Shown one piece after another: positions 23,122 to 34,104 of a DNA stretch of 64,000 bases (positions are counted from its first letter, which is position 1; every line of letters starts with the position of its first letter). Made by a program: the position numbers and the translations under genes. The notes below the pieces were generated by a model. The model was given only the letters and a program-made list of their open reading frames with translations, did no database searches and was not told the origin of the DNA. Source of the DNA: Favolaschia claudopus (Eukaryota; Basidiomycota; Agaricomycetes; Agaricales; Mycenaceae); the NCBI GenBank assembly GCA_037176885.1, contig JAWWNJ010000173.1, positions 186,001 to 250,000 on the forward strand, read 5' to 3'.

Positions 23122-23642
23122 GGTGCGGATAAAGCCTTGCCCCAGGATTTTGGAGCCTCAAACTGAAATACCCCGGATCCGCCGTTCCTGTCCACTGATG
23201 GAGCCGCTATTTCACGTCTCAGGCTTCAGCGAGCGTGCATGAGACCCCACATCATATGGTCGCACAAGCGAATTGGATCAAAGTGCGGTCGGACACGCCA
23301 CGGAAAGAGTAAACAGGAGCTGCTTCCCAAGGCTTCTCTTGCTCCCTACGGTAACTCATTCTCCTGAAGATTGGAGCTGGAATGAGCTGAAGAGCTATAC
23401 GTCTCGATGGGATGGCGAGTAGACGGTGGCTCGCGAACGACGGTGGAAGGAAGAATCAAGACTCGGAGCCCCCATCCGTCAACATTTGATGGGTGCCTGA
23501 GCGCTAGCGGATCAGACGAGTTTTGGAAATTTTGAAAATCATGTCCACCACAGGAACTAGGACGGCGGAGGGCTGTACTTGTAGGTACTTTGCGGTGGGA
23601 TGTTGGTGATTGAGGGGGGAAAAAAGGAAACGTTGGCGAATA

Positions 23643-23660
23643 GGTGCTAGGGTTAGGGTT
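23643..23660 (+). repeat. interstitial TTAGGG motif, left copy
   Basis: GGTGCTAGGGTTAGGGTT. The same 18 bases recur in the same orientation at 25762-25779. The pair brackets the MITE-like element and the F-box-like A' gene. TTAGGG is the usual telomere unit of filamentous fungi, but two units are too few for a telomere. Confidence 0.75.
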
Positions 23661-23734
23661 AGCAATGTAGAGAAGACTGTGAGTTTTAAAACACTTTTAA
23701 AACAGGTACGCGAGAATGAACATACGAGCTAATA

Positions 23735-24080
23735 GGGGGTTTCACGGTAGTCTATTTTACTCCGATTTGAGCCCTATTTCGAGCCCAACTTCACCCCGAT
23801 TTGAAGCAAAGTTGGGGCCGAAATAGGACGTGCTGCTGTGAACGCCCTTTTACCCGAAATCGACCCAAGTTGGGTCCGAGGTGATTTGATGGGTTGCTAC
23901 GGTGGGCTAAGCGAAGTTGGCGACGTCCCAACTTCGAAATCGGGCACGAAGTTGGGATGCAAATCGAGGGGTAGAGCCCGACTTGCACTCCAACTTCGAA
24001 ATCGGCCAAAAACTTGAGGTCCAACTTTTTTTAAGTTGGAGCTCAAGTTGGGCTCCAAATCGGCCTACCGTGAAACACCC
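23735..24080. mobile_element. MITE-like element with ~16-18-bp inverted ends and TA duplication
   Basis: The left end reads TAGGGGGTTTCACGGTAG and the right end, reverse-complemented, TAGGGTGTTTCACGGTAG (one mismatch). TA dinucleotides flank both ends (23733-23734 and 24081-24082), as for Tc1/mariner-type target sites. The 346-base interior has no coding frame but is full of short inverted motifs (for example CCAACTTCGAAATCGG at two places and many AAGTTGG/CCAACTT words), so it could fold extensively. A non-autonomous DNA transposon is the best reading; no transposase is in the window. Confidence 0.7.
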
Positions 24081-24201
24081 TAATGTACTGCACGGTAAAC
24101 CATTCTTCGCAAACGGAAATGATACTGTGATTCGTTGCGCGGATTTTCTTCGTTTTTTACATCCCTTTCAAACCAGGACCCTTTGCCGATCTTATTCAAA
24201 G

Positions 24202-25682
24202 CTATGAGCCAGGCCGCGATCTGGGACTAAAGATAATCGTAAGCACGTCAAGGAACGCAACAAAAGTCTTACTTCGACGTTCCACAACGTGCAACAAGTT
24301 ACACTCCACCAACGGAGGAAACGACCTCCGTACCCAGTCTGCCCATTCACTGAATGGTGGCGCAAAGCGAGTTGAGGCTGGCCATGAAATAAAGCGAACC
24401 TCGACGGCTTTCAATGATGGTAAGTGCACCAGAGCTTGTGCGGTGTAAGAATCTTGCAAGGGGGTATAGCTGCGTGGTATGACTCGGGAAGCAGAGTTTT
24501 CAAAGGTGATAGTCTCTAGGGCCGGAGATTCCTCCGAAATTGACTTGAAAAAAGAGCACAGCGTCTCGAGATACGGGGCACTGAGATGAATGAAGCGGAG
24601 GTTTGGGTTGAAGATGGACTGGGGGAACGTGGCGCCTGTTCAAAGTGTTATGCATATGGCGTCGACAAAGTGACAAGCGACCACTGGCCTCTCAAAGGTC
24701 GTCCGCACCGTAGTCGCAGAGTTTGCACCCTGCACTTGGCACGCAGCATATAATGTGCTATCAGCTCCATTGCCTCAGGATATTCATATTCTACCACCAG
24801 TGTGAGCGACGTGAGATTCGCCAGATCACTTTTTCCGTTGAGCAGATAATCCCAGATTGAATAGAATCCTAAATCATCTGTGAGAACAAGGGTACGAAGC
24901 TGTGGGCAGTGCCATGGTCGACGATCTTCGTAGGAATGTGGAGATATGAATCCCACGCGCGCCAACGAAATCTCGTTCACAGAGGATTCGCAGAAAAGCG
25001 GAAACAGTCGATCCGCTGAGTGCAAATAGATCCCACGAAGTCGGACCGCCTCAAGCCGAGGAGAAGCGAACACTGCTTCCAGCGCGGATTGAAGAGGGTG
25101 ACCCAAATCCTTCCAGCTGAGAGGGTGTCTGGCCGGGTCCGTTGGGAATTCGTTTTCGATTAAGGATATACGCTTCAAGTAGGCAAGGCGCGAAAGGATG
25201 AGCGACATTGTTCCTGCGGCTTCCACCACCCAATGGCGAGAGGTCTGTGGAGTAAGACGAGGAGTGCCAGTGGAGAAAGGAAAGTAGGCAAGCCGCGAAA
25301 GGATGAGAGACATTGTTCCTGAGGCTTTCACCATCCAATGGCGAGAGGTCTGTGGAGTGGAACGAGGAGTACTAGTGGAGAAAGGAGACTGGTTGTCGTC
25401 AACATCGCAGCCTTTTCCTGCCAGGACGATGCACAATTCTTCGACGAGAGGCACAATATGGGGCCCCTCAGTCAAAAGCTCGAGGAATCTCTGGCATGGG
25501 CTAGACGACTCCCCCTTCGGCGGTGTAAGCTCGATTTTTTTGAAGATGTGTCTTCTCGCTGGCGCGACAAATGTGCGCGCCGCAAGCGCGCAGGACTTGA
25601 GAGTGGGGATGTCATCGTGAAGCTCATCGATTACTGCGTCAATTAGCTCTTGAGGAAGACAGAGGGCACCATCCGCAGACAT
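24202..25682 (-). CDS. F-box-like protein A', intact paralogue
   Basis: Two exons, 25682-24689 and 24635-24202, sum to 1428 bases (475 residues). They are joined across a GC-AG intron (24688-24636; donor GCCAGT) at the same place as in the copy at 2125-3518. The N-terminus is an F-box-like domain (MSADGALCLPQELIDAVIDE, then LKSCALAARTFVAPARRHIF). The remainder is leucine-rich and ends in a conserved block (ALVHLPSLKAVEVRFISWP, FAPPFSEWADWVRRSFPPLV). It differs from its paralogue by an in-frame 105-base tandem duplication (25177-25386) that repeats a 35-residue segment (TSRHWMVKASGTMSLILSRLAY and a diverged copy). Likely an SCF ubiquitin-ligase adaptor; target unknown. Confidence 0.85.
25177..25386 (-). 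repeat. 105-bp tandem duplication inside F-box-like A'
   Basis: Two adjacent 105-base units (25177-25281 and 25282-25386) are similar over their full length with scattered substitutions. Each starts AAGTAGGCAAG or a near match. They keep the reading frame and add 35 residues compared with the paralogue at 2125, which has a single copy at this position. Confidence 0.85.
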
Positions 25683-25761
25683 TAATCAATTGAAGTGATA
25701 GGGCGCGTTGTGCTGTAGTGGTGTTGAAAGCAAGGTGAAAGTTAGGAACCAGGCTCAAATG

Positions 25762-25779
25762 GGTGCTAGGGTTAGGGTT
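25762..25779 (+). repeat. interstitial TTAGGG motif, right copy
   Basis: GGTGCTAGGGTTAGGGTT, identical to 23643-23660 and in direct orientation. It lies about 80 bases upstream of the F-box-like A' start and just beyond the end of the GH67 gene. Confidence 0.75.
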
Positions 25780-25851
25780 GAAAGACGGACTGTACTGTAT
25801 ACAAATACATGACGAGTGTCAGTGAGTTTTTTAGGCAGGAATTGTTCCGCT

Positions 25852-28461
25852 TCAATCGACCACTCCAGCAGGTAATACAGCGACATAGTCCAACGGAGCC
25901 GGCTCGACTCCATTCGCCTCTCCCACAATTTTGAGCGTATCACCACGCTTAATCGACACCTTCGGGAATGTCATCCTCGTCGCCGAATGTCCATCCAGAT
26001 ATATCGACGGCGAATGTCCGAGTTTCCCAACATCCACTGCATTCCCGATCCACTCTCCAATCAGGCGACTGTTCAAAAAGACCTGATAGGTGCTGTTGCC
26101 GCCGTACAGGTCGAAGTAGTTGACCGCGAGGTCATATACGCCCGAGGCAAAGTCAAGCATCGTTGTCGCGGTTCCGACTGTACTATTGATCGTTGTGACG
26201 ATCGCGGTCGCATTGGACGCTGCCTCGAACGGACTGACGGCATAGGGCCGATATCCGCTGAGCACCATGTTTTCAGCTTCGATCCGGAAAGGATGGTGGC
26301 CCACCCTCCCCGCATCGTCGGGAATGCCTGAGACGTTGTTGTAGAAGTTGACGACCGCATCTCTCCATACGATCGAGTGTCCCGCCTGGAAAGTCTGCCT
26401 GAACAATACATCCTGGAAGCGTTCATCGTCGACCTTTCCTTTCAACGACTGCCACATCTTCACGAAGCCCTGCGCAGTCTCCGCACCCGCATAATGCGCG
26501 TCGTAGAAGTGCTGGATGACAGTTTTGGTGGATTTGAGCTTCTGCGTGTAGTTGACGTGGTGGAACCAGAGCAGGAGGTCATCCGGTGTGGTCTCGACAT
26601 CCTCATACATCGCAGCCACCTCAGGCGGGTATTGCCCCGAGAATCCTGTCCCATTCAACACCGTACGATCCATCCCAATGCCCGTATGGTCCGCGCGGGT
26701 CCACTGGCCCCAAGGCGTGTTGTCCAGCGTTTGGGGATTCGGGCCGAAATGGGTGTACAGGATATCAGTCAGTGTCTGCTCCCCAAGGTTTCCACTGTAG
26801 TTCTCGTATGCAGGCCACGAAGCCATGGACATCTGCGTGATCGTATCGATGACGGTTTTGTCCAGGCCGAACGTGAGGCGCGTCCAGTCTTGCAGAATCT
26901 CCTCCGAATCACTCGTCCAATCCCACGCGAGACGTCCGTATGCGTAGAGATTCGACATCGCAAGATGACTCCCTAGCCACGTATCGTTCAAGCCCACATT
27001 GACGACGGCTGCGGAGCCGCCGAGGGGTCGCTTGAATCGCTCGCCAGTGACGACATTCCTCACCAAGGACGACTGGTTATCTACTCGAAGGTCGAAGTCC
27101 AAGATCGTCCTCCACAGCGGCGGCAGGTACACGAGATGGCACTGCTGGCCCAAGTACTCCTGCGCGACCTGTAGCTCGATAGCTGTACTCGTGTTGGCGA
27201 GGTTGGCGAAAAGAGGTGACGCGGGTTCGCGGACTTGAAAGTCGATGGGGCCGTACTTGATCTGTATGATAACGTTGTCGTCGAATTGGCCGTCGAGCGG
27301 CTGGAAGTAATCGACGGCAGCGTTGGCCCGATCGGCTTTCCAGTCGCCTTCGTCTGGAAGCTGGTTGTATACGAACGCGCGGTACATGACTATCCCCCCG
27401 AATGGCTGCAGGGCTCGCGCGAAGAGGTTTGCCCCGTCGGCGAGCGTGCGGTTGTACACCAAGGGACCGGGAGTGCCTGTTTGTACGGGATATGAATACG
27501 ATGCTGGGAGAGCTGATGCAGCCTTTTCTTACCTTCACTGTCCGCTTTGACCAAATACCCAGCAAAGTCAAAGATGTGGTCGTAGACCTGCTGAGTAACA
27601 GCGTTCCAATACGCTATCACCTCAGAATCCAGCGGGTCATAGGTGCTGAGGTTTCCGAGCTTCATCGGCGTCGCAAAGTCCAGAGATAGCCCCAGCTGAA
27701 TACCATACGGTCGAAAAACATCTGCAATCCTCGCGACTCCTGCGATATTCTCCGCGTTGACGGTGGTGAAATTTGCGTTGACGTTGTTAACGACGACGGC
27801 GTTTATTCGGATGGAAGATAAAAGTCTAGCGTATTCAGAGGCACGGCTCAAGTTTGATGCGACATGACCGCCCGCGAAGAACACTGATTTGCCGGCGAAG
27901 CCGCGCTCGATACTTCCATCCATATTGTCCCCTGGAAAAAGGCTGCATCTCAGCTTCGTTTGCCCCAGGAGAAGACGGCACCTTACAGGAGTTTACCCAG
28001 CGGATAGGTGCAGCTGGGTTCGTCGTGTACTCGACGTTCGAGAAATTCCCTTGCGCCAACATGGAGAGATACTCGAAGGCGCCGTATAGAGCGCCGCGTT
28101 CATTCTGTCCCAGGATCTGCACCGTCCCGCCCTTGACATTCAGCCAAAACCCATCCTCAATCAACTCGTCTTTCACGGGATCGCTCCCAAAAAGCTTTTG
28201 AAACTGCGAAACGGTCCCAACGACCGCCGAAGACGCCAACTTTCCCGTGGCGTGCACGCTAAGCCGCTTGCCGAAAATTCCCTGAATACCCTTCTGCAGT
28301 TCTTGCCCAGCGGTATGAACAGGACTGCTCGCGCTGAAATTGAGCGCGAGTATCGTCGAAGGGAGCGTTGGGGTGCGAGGCGATGACGCATAGCGCAGCC
28401 AAGCCTGTCGCCCATTCTCTGCTGCGACAAGACCAAGGAAGAGGGAGTAGTAGAAGAGCAT
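25852..28461 (-). CDS. aguA: GH67 alpha-glucuronidase, secreted
   Basis: Three exons, 28461-27987, 27931-27533 and 27476-25852, sum to 2499 bases (832 residues), the usual length of fungal AguA. A signal peptide (MLFYYSLFLGLVAAENG) is followed by the N-terminal domain, the catalytic barrel and the C-terminal domain. Diagnostic blocks: MDGSIERGFAG, INAVVVNNVNAN, ADVFRPYGIQLGLSLDFA, KYGPIDFQVREPASPLFANL, QEYLGQQCHLVYLPPLW, WTRADHTGIGMDRTV and VIQHFYDAHYAGAETAQGFV. The enzyme removes 4-O-methyl-glucuronic acid from the ends of xylo-oligosaccharides, so it acts in hemicellulose breakdown. Many N-glycosylation sites are present. Its C-terminal end borders the F-box-like A' promoter. Confidence 0.95.
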
Positions 28462-28824
28462 AGTGGTGCGTCCACCTTGGTTGCAAGACGGTCGTATATT
28501 TGTATGTCATGATTATTTCCGCAGAAGCCTGGTGATCAGCTGAGTGTTTTGGGCGGCGGTCCGCTGTTCTCCGCAGACAGCGAAGAGCTATTTTTTACAC
28601 CGCAGAATCCCGCCTCGGCCGACAGTAGAGGCTTCACGGTTCCGGTTATGTCCCAGGCCAGAAGGATGAAGGAAAATGAAGAGAAGAGTCAGAACGCACA
28701 CAAAGGCTTCGAGAGCGATCTTTGGGGTGTCGGAGAAAATTCGGTCTCTCCACAGAAACCAGAGACTTGAATCCGTAGAAATTATAGCCAGCGCTAAAAG
28801 TACAAGTGATACCTATTGTTTGGA
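28462..28824. other. promoter region of the GH67 gene
   Basis: Between the GH67 start (-) and the 3' end of the hydratase gene (-). No coding region is supported; it should carry the GH67 promoter and the hydratase terminator. I could not identify a specific regulator site. Confidence 0.45.
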
Positions 28825-30350
28825 TTATAGCTTGGCTTTAGGCGCCTTTTTAACATACGCAATTCCGCCACCCAGCGAAACCTAGAAATACAAAATACTG
28901 AATCAACAGCGGAGAAACGAGCGGCAAAAAGCTACTCACCTTTCCAGTGGTCAAGTTTTTAGTCACGAAAGCCACCTCCACCGTTCCATTGGGCCCAGGG
29001 CCGACCTCCCATGCCTCCGTCTCCAAAGCGTCGCCAGGCTTGACGGGCGCCGTGAAGCGCACACCGTACAGTCTGAGACTGTGGGGATCGCCTCCGCCGA
29101 TGGCATTGATCAAGGCGCGCGCTCCAAAGCCGAAAGTCGACAGGCCGTGAAGGATGACGCCTCCGAAACCACCTTTCTTGCCAATCTCAGGGTCTATCAT
29201 TGGTCGTGAGTTGTGAGCTACAGAGGACGATTAGAGAAAGATACCGATGTGAAGCGGATTGTAGTCTCCGCTGAGACGGAATATGAGGGCTTGCTCGGGG
29301 CTGGTCTTGTCCTGGAATGTCCAATCCGGTTTGCGGTCTTTCGGGATGGACTTTGCCTGGGGAGGACCAGCGATAAACTTTGAAAATTTATCGCCTGTGG
29401 CTTTGGCGCCGATGTGGAAGCTGGAGCTCTGTATTGCACATTCAGCTGAGTAGTGGGGTCAGAGAGCGACCAAAACACACATAGAGCTTGGCGTAGGGGA
29501 CTTTCTTGGAGTCAAGGAGCAAGCTCTCCGCCATCAAGATGATACCGCTCTCTGACAATGTGTTGGTTTGAGCAAAGAAAATAAATAGCAGATCAAATAG
29601 CCTGTTTGCAAACGAGCCATTGGAACCATTGCATGGCTGATTCGCGTTGGGTAATCTGGTGGCTCCACCCACCAAAACTGGGCGCCTACGGCTTGCTGTA
29701 CCACCAGATTACGCAACGCGAATCAGCCATTGCATGGCTCCAATGGGTGCACCGCAAACGCTCTAATGGCACGCACTGTTCTCAGTCACGCCGGTGTACT
29801 TGGTCGTGATCGTCCAGCCCGGTCCGCTGGTCAAAGGAAGGTCCTTCAAGATCTCAATAGACTGAGAGCCATGTACCTGACCGTATCATAAGAAAAGATA
29901 GACCCAAAAAAATATGCACGAGACCTACAGCGACATTAGATTTGGGCATGCCTGGCGGCGGTTTTCCCATCCTCTCCGCAAACAAGTTGAGCTCCTGAGA
30001 GTCGCCTTTGAATGGCAGCACAACAGGGTACGTCGGCATCGCCGCAAAGGAGGGGTCTGAATTTCCATTCGTATTTGCGAGTCTGGATTTGGAGTTTGTT
30101 GCTCACCGAGCTCTACAACGTGATGCATTCTTCAATTCGTATACAATACCTTGTGTGACGGAGACACTGACCATATACGACGTTGAGGTCATCCGCTTTC
30201 GCGCCGATGCCGGCGGCGTAGAGCAAGAGGTCCCTCTTGTTCCAGGTTACCTTCGTGGCGCATGAAGGTAGGTTTGCGAGGAATTGCGCTTGAACCTACC
30301 GCGCGAGGGGGCTGCTCGTAGCCCACTACTTTGGAGAGGTCGGCGGCCAT
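28825..30350 (-). CDS. peroxisomal MaoC-type enoyl-CoA hydratase 2
   Basis: Stand-alone hot-dog hydratase related to the C-terminal part of the peroxisomal multifunctional beta-oxidation protein. Start MAADLSKVVGYEQPP (30350). Successive exons give VTWNKRDLLLYAAGIGAKAD, PTYPVVLPFKGDSQELNLFA, WTITTKYTGVTEN, GIILMAESLLLDSKKVPYAK and the hydratase-2 signature SGDYNPLHIAHNSRPMID with its catalytic Asp and His. GGVILHGLSTFGFGARAL follows. The last exon ends AKL, a type 1 peroxisome targeting signal, before TAA at 28825-28827. It hydrates trans-2-enoyl-CoA to (3R)-hydroxyacyl-CoA. The intron 29776-29552 is 225 bases, several times the local norm, because it contains a hairpin element. Confidence 0.88.
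29604..29759. mobile_element. foldback (hairpin) element inside a hydratase intron
   Basis: Two 59-base arms (29604-29662 and 29701-29759) are near-perfect inverted repeats around a 38-base loop. Both contain GGCTGATTCGCGTTG and GTAATCTGGTGG, and both outer ends read GTTTGC/GCAAAC. It lies wholly inside intron 29776-29552. Removing it would leave 69 bases, close to the usual intron size. No target-site duplication is obvious. It is probably a tiny MITE; in the pre-mRNA it would form a long stem. Confidence 0.75.
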
Positions 30351-30625
30351 GGTGGATTGAGGGAGAGGTTGTTCGGAAACGCAGGTTAGCCGGATTTTGA
30401 TGACTACCGGTATTCACCATTGCCGAGCCCGGTCAATCAGCTGCAGGATCGAGAGCAAGGTAAATTCAAAGCTACAGGTACACAGATGCGTTCTATACAG
30501 TTGTATGGGCTATTTGTACACTCTTCTTTGTGTGGGGGTATTAGATTACTGGCCGATGCAGCTGTTAGGTATCCAAATAGTCATTTGTCAAAGTATTGCC
30601 AGAATAGAGGTGTCCGTCGTAAACT

Positions 30626-33600
30626 TTATGGATCCCGAATGCCGATCTTGACAAATAAAGTCGAGAACAAGAACTGGGACAGTTGGTTGTCGTGTAGGGG
30701 TAAGTGTCGGTATCCTACATTCACGTCGAGTCAACATGCTTTTCCCAGATTGCGAGCAAATCGTACCGTGTTGCAAGCAAGACAGAGAAGCGCAGTACAT
30801 CGCTAGAGGTTCGTCGTCGTCCTTGCTCCCATCCTGCTTCACAGTGAACCGCACGAATATGAGATCCATCAAATCCCCAAAGCAGGTGAACGGTATCCGC
30901 AGCTTCTCCTCCCAAGTAGGATTGAAGCCATTATTCTTGACGGCGGAAGTGCGATAGGTGATTGCACTAGGCGACGGGAGCGGTGGAGAGCTGGGCGGTG
31001 TTCCCGCCAGGATCGCTGCGCCGCGGTGGTGTGACTGGAACCCTGTCCAGTCGGGCACATGCAGCGACACCTCAACGAAAGGGTCTAGGCTGACCGCGGT
31101 ATTGAGTCCTGCGCTGTCCTTCGGAGGAGGTAACTGCTGCGCTGATATGATACCCACTTCCAGGACGTGCTCGCTCTTCTTCGCCAGCAGGTCCTTCTGA
31201 TTAGGGAGCCGCAGCGCGCGCGGTTTCAGGACATAGCCTGCGCCGCTGTTCCGCTGAAACATTGCATGATTCATCATGCACCCAAGGTCTAGGCGTCAAG
31301 TCAGTCAGCCTACCTCAAACCGATCTTCGCAGTAGCTGCTCACCCAATGTCTGCCAATTGAGGGCTACGAGCTGCGCCCCGGCGCTCCAATAGTGATGCG
31401 GCAGGTAGTTGGACGACTTTAACCGCGTTCCCTTGGGGTAAATCCGCACGAGGTGCGTGCGGTTGTGCTTGATGAGGTCAAGCACGGCGCCAGTCCGCAG
31501 TAATTTAGTCGCAGTCTTCTCCGACAGGGAGAACATGTGCTGCGGGGCGTATTCCTCCTTCTTGTTGATACCGCGGTACTTGACACCGACTGTGTACACG
31601 AGAAGCGCAAGGAGGGCGAACGACATTTTGGGTTGAGGTAAGCTCTCGGAACGAGACAGTGGCGGAAGAGGAGCAAAGGAAGAAGGTGGAGAGGATTCGG
31701 ATGATTGAGAGGTATGACCACGACTCCGACTTCGAGCGCGTACACGCTGAATGGCCGCACTCGCCTTCTGCAGCAGAGGTTCCCGTTTCGAGTCTGTCGA
31801 GAACAGCGGTGAGTGAGACATTTTGGAAGGAGTAGCAGAAAGATCTTACCCGAAAACGATGGAGAAGTTGGACTCAACAGCATGCTCTTGCTAAAATCCT
31901 CCATCCTGCCATTCATATTCATCTCAGAATCCTCCGCCGTCGAGTCCGCCGAAGTATACGGTGCTTCATTCGTCGCATTAGAGGTCACCCCGCCGACCAC
32001 GGGTGCCTCCCGTGATACGTAGAGGTTCTTCGCCTTCAGCAGAATCATCCCCCGGAGATCATGCGGACTCGGAAGCTCGTCTATCGGCGGCCGCCCATTC
32101 ACCGGCGCCTGCACAAGCTTGTCACCAAAGACCTCCTTCATGATGTCGACCATCATGTCCTGTTGCGCGGGCGAGCAGTGTACCTCAGCGGAGATGATCA
32201 ATGGGTATGGTGAAGCCGTAAAGGCGTATTTGTCTATGGCTTCGCAGACGCTCCGAATCGAGATCTTCGAAGTAAGAGTGTTTCCGTGCGTAATGAGCGG
32301 GACGGGGTTTCCAGGGTGGATGTCGACTATTGCAAGAAAGCTAGTCAGCGGGAGACGCGAACTAGGGAAAAAGACTTGCTCTCTACACACCGGCACCCGG
32401 CCTGCAGGGCGCGAACGTAGCCTTCAATGGTACTCTCGCCAACAAGTTGATGACCGACAAGGTAGGTGTTATGAGACGACGATATGTAGTAATCGGACAG
32501 AGGCCGTGTCATATCATGTCCAATGCCATTGTCAAGGGAAGGAGAACGGAGGCGCTCGCCGACCCTGGCTTCGTCCAGCACTTCCTTGTGGTGTTTCGAG
32601 TGAGAGTGATGTCGCTGGGGTAGTTCCTCAGGATCGGCAAAGGCGGGATTGTCCGCAGAGAAGAGAAAGGATGCGAAGGATTCCAAGGAGAGGGTGGTTG
32701 AGGAGGCGGAAGAAGAGGAAGGAGAAGGCAGGTCAGGACTTGCAGGGACATCGAAGGTGTAGGCGTCAAAGAGAGTCTGCAATTCAGCAGTGGAGAGGGT
32801 GCTCTGAGCAATCCAGTCAGGAGACGGAACAGTGAGAGGCATAGACCTACGCGCTGAGCGTCTTTCATGAAAGTATGAAAGGCATCAAAATCAAATGACC
32901 CCCGCTTTTTGGTGAGTTTTTTATACAGTCGCTCTATATCTGGTCGGGCTTTGAGGACCTTGACGAATAGCCGAAAATCTTCAAAGTCCAGAAGACCGTT
33001 TCGTTTCGAGTCAGCTTGCTGGAGGATTCGTTAGAATGTCATCGGCACACAGAGGGAAGACAAGCACAGTAAATAGCCGTTGGAGCTCTTCATCCGTGAC
33101 GGAAACATTGAGACGCTTGCAAAGCTTCTCGACGTCCTCGTAGGTGAACCCGCGGCCGTTCCAGAAGTGGCGCTCCCATACCGCTTCGACAATCTCGCCC
33201 TGACGAAGCCCGCTCATTAGGTCAGTCTGTGCGGCGTACAACCTCCGAAGCGCAGTGGTCCATGAATCCAGTATTTCCTTGCTGTCCGCAAGGATGTGCA
33301 TGGTTTTGTACATGGAGTTGACTATGTAGATGACTGTGACCCATCTATCTTCATAGTCGATGTTCAGAGGCTGGAACTGCTCTCGATAGCTTTTGGCGTC
33401 CGGCCCCGTTCGCAGCTCCCGAACGGCCTCAACGGGAACTAAACGTCAAAATTGGGTACACTAATATCGGAAGTGAACGGAGGCACGTACTATACTTCGT
33501 GACGTTCGATTCCCAAACTAGCAGTCCCCGTTCCGGATCTAGTCGAAATAGGAGTTTCTTTTGTTTCTTGCTCGAAATTTTAGTGAGGAAGATTCCGTCT

Positions 33601-34104
33601 TGCATCACTTGAGGAACGATATCATCGACACTTGAATAAGAGCTCCTCCGCGTTCCTTCGTCACTGCCGGAGGTACCAGGAGACTTTGACCTCGTAATCC
33701 GTCGCAAACGTCGACGAATCGATGCACCAAGTCTCCGTCGTGGGGAAAGTGGGGGAGGCTGCTCGGCGACAGGGCTAACGATATTGGCTGCTCTGCGTAG
33801 CATGTAGGAGGGATCTGGCATATACGGGCCAGTGTAGCGCGTCTCATTCCGCTGAAAGACTTGATTTAAGGCAGCATTGTGTGTGACATGCGTGACAGAG
33901 TCTGTCGCAGCAAGTGCGTCCATGACTCGACGCCGGGCAGAGTCCATCTGGGGTTGGACTTTGACTCACAGCCTTTGAACGATAAAAGTAGAAACTCACC
34001 AGCTTTCCCGAGTCGAAAATCTGCGGAACGCTTTCCATCACTGGGACTGCCGTCAAAGACTCGTGCCGGGGACTTCGTGAGATCTCTAAATACACTGGCG
34101 GCAA
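30626..34104 (-). CDS. PLC1: phosphoinositide-specific phospholipase C, delta type
   Basis: Multi-exon gene for a fungal PI-PLC that cleaves PIP2 to diacylglycerol and inositol trisphosphate. Start [16 protein letters not shown] (34104); a short intron leads to [16 protein letters not shown]. Domains in order: PH-like region ([32 protein letters not shown]); EF-hand-like helices ([20 protein letters not shown]); catalytic X domain ([20 protein letters not shown] with the first catalytic His, then GNTLTSKI and [10 protein letters not shown]); a serine-rich linker with a basic stretch; Y domain ([20 protein letters not shown]); C2 domain ([31 protein letters not shown]). The last exon, after an intron, gives [20 protein letters not shown] and ends at TAA 30626-30628. 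It probably acts at the plasma membrane in calcium signalling. Confidence 0.93.

Larger units (their letters stand above)
23122..24201. other. intergenic region holding a MITE-like element
   Basis: Lies upstream of phospholipase B (-) and downstream of F-box-like A' (-). No gene is supported. It contains a telomere-like motif (23643-23660) and the inverted-repeat element at 23735-24080, listed separately. Confidence 0.6.

Noticed and set aside
23643..25779. Idea that the TTAGGG motifs mark a chromosome end
   Set aside because: Only two repeat units each, with normal genes on both sides; this is interstitial sequence.
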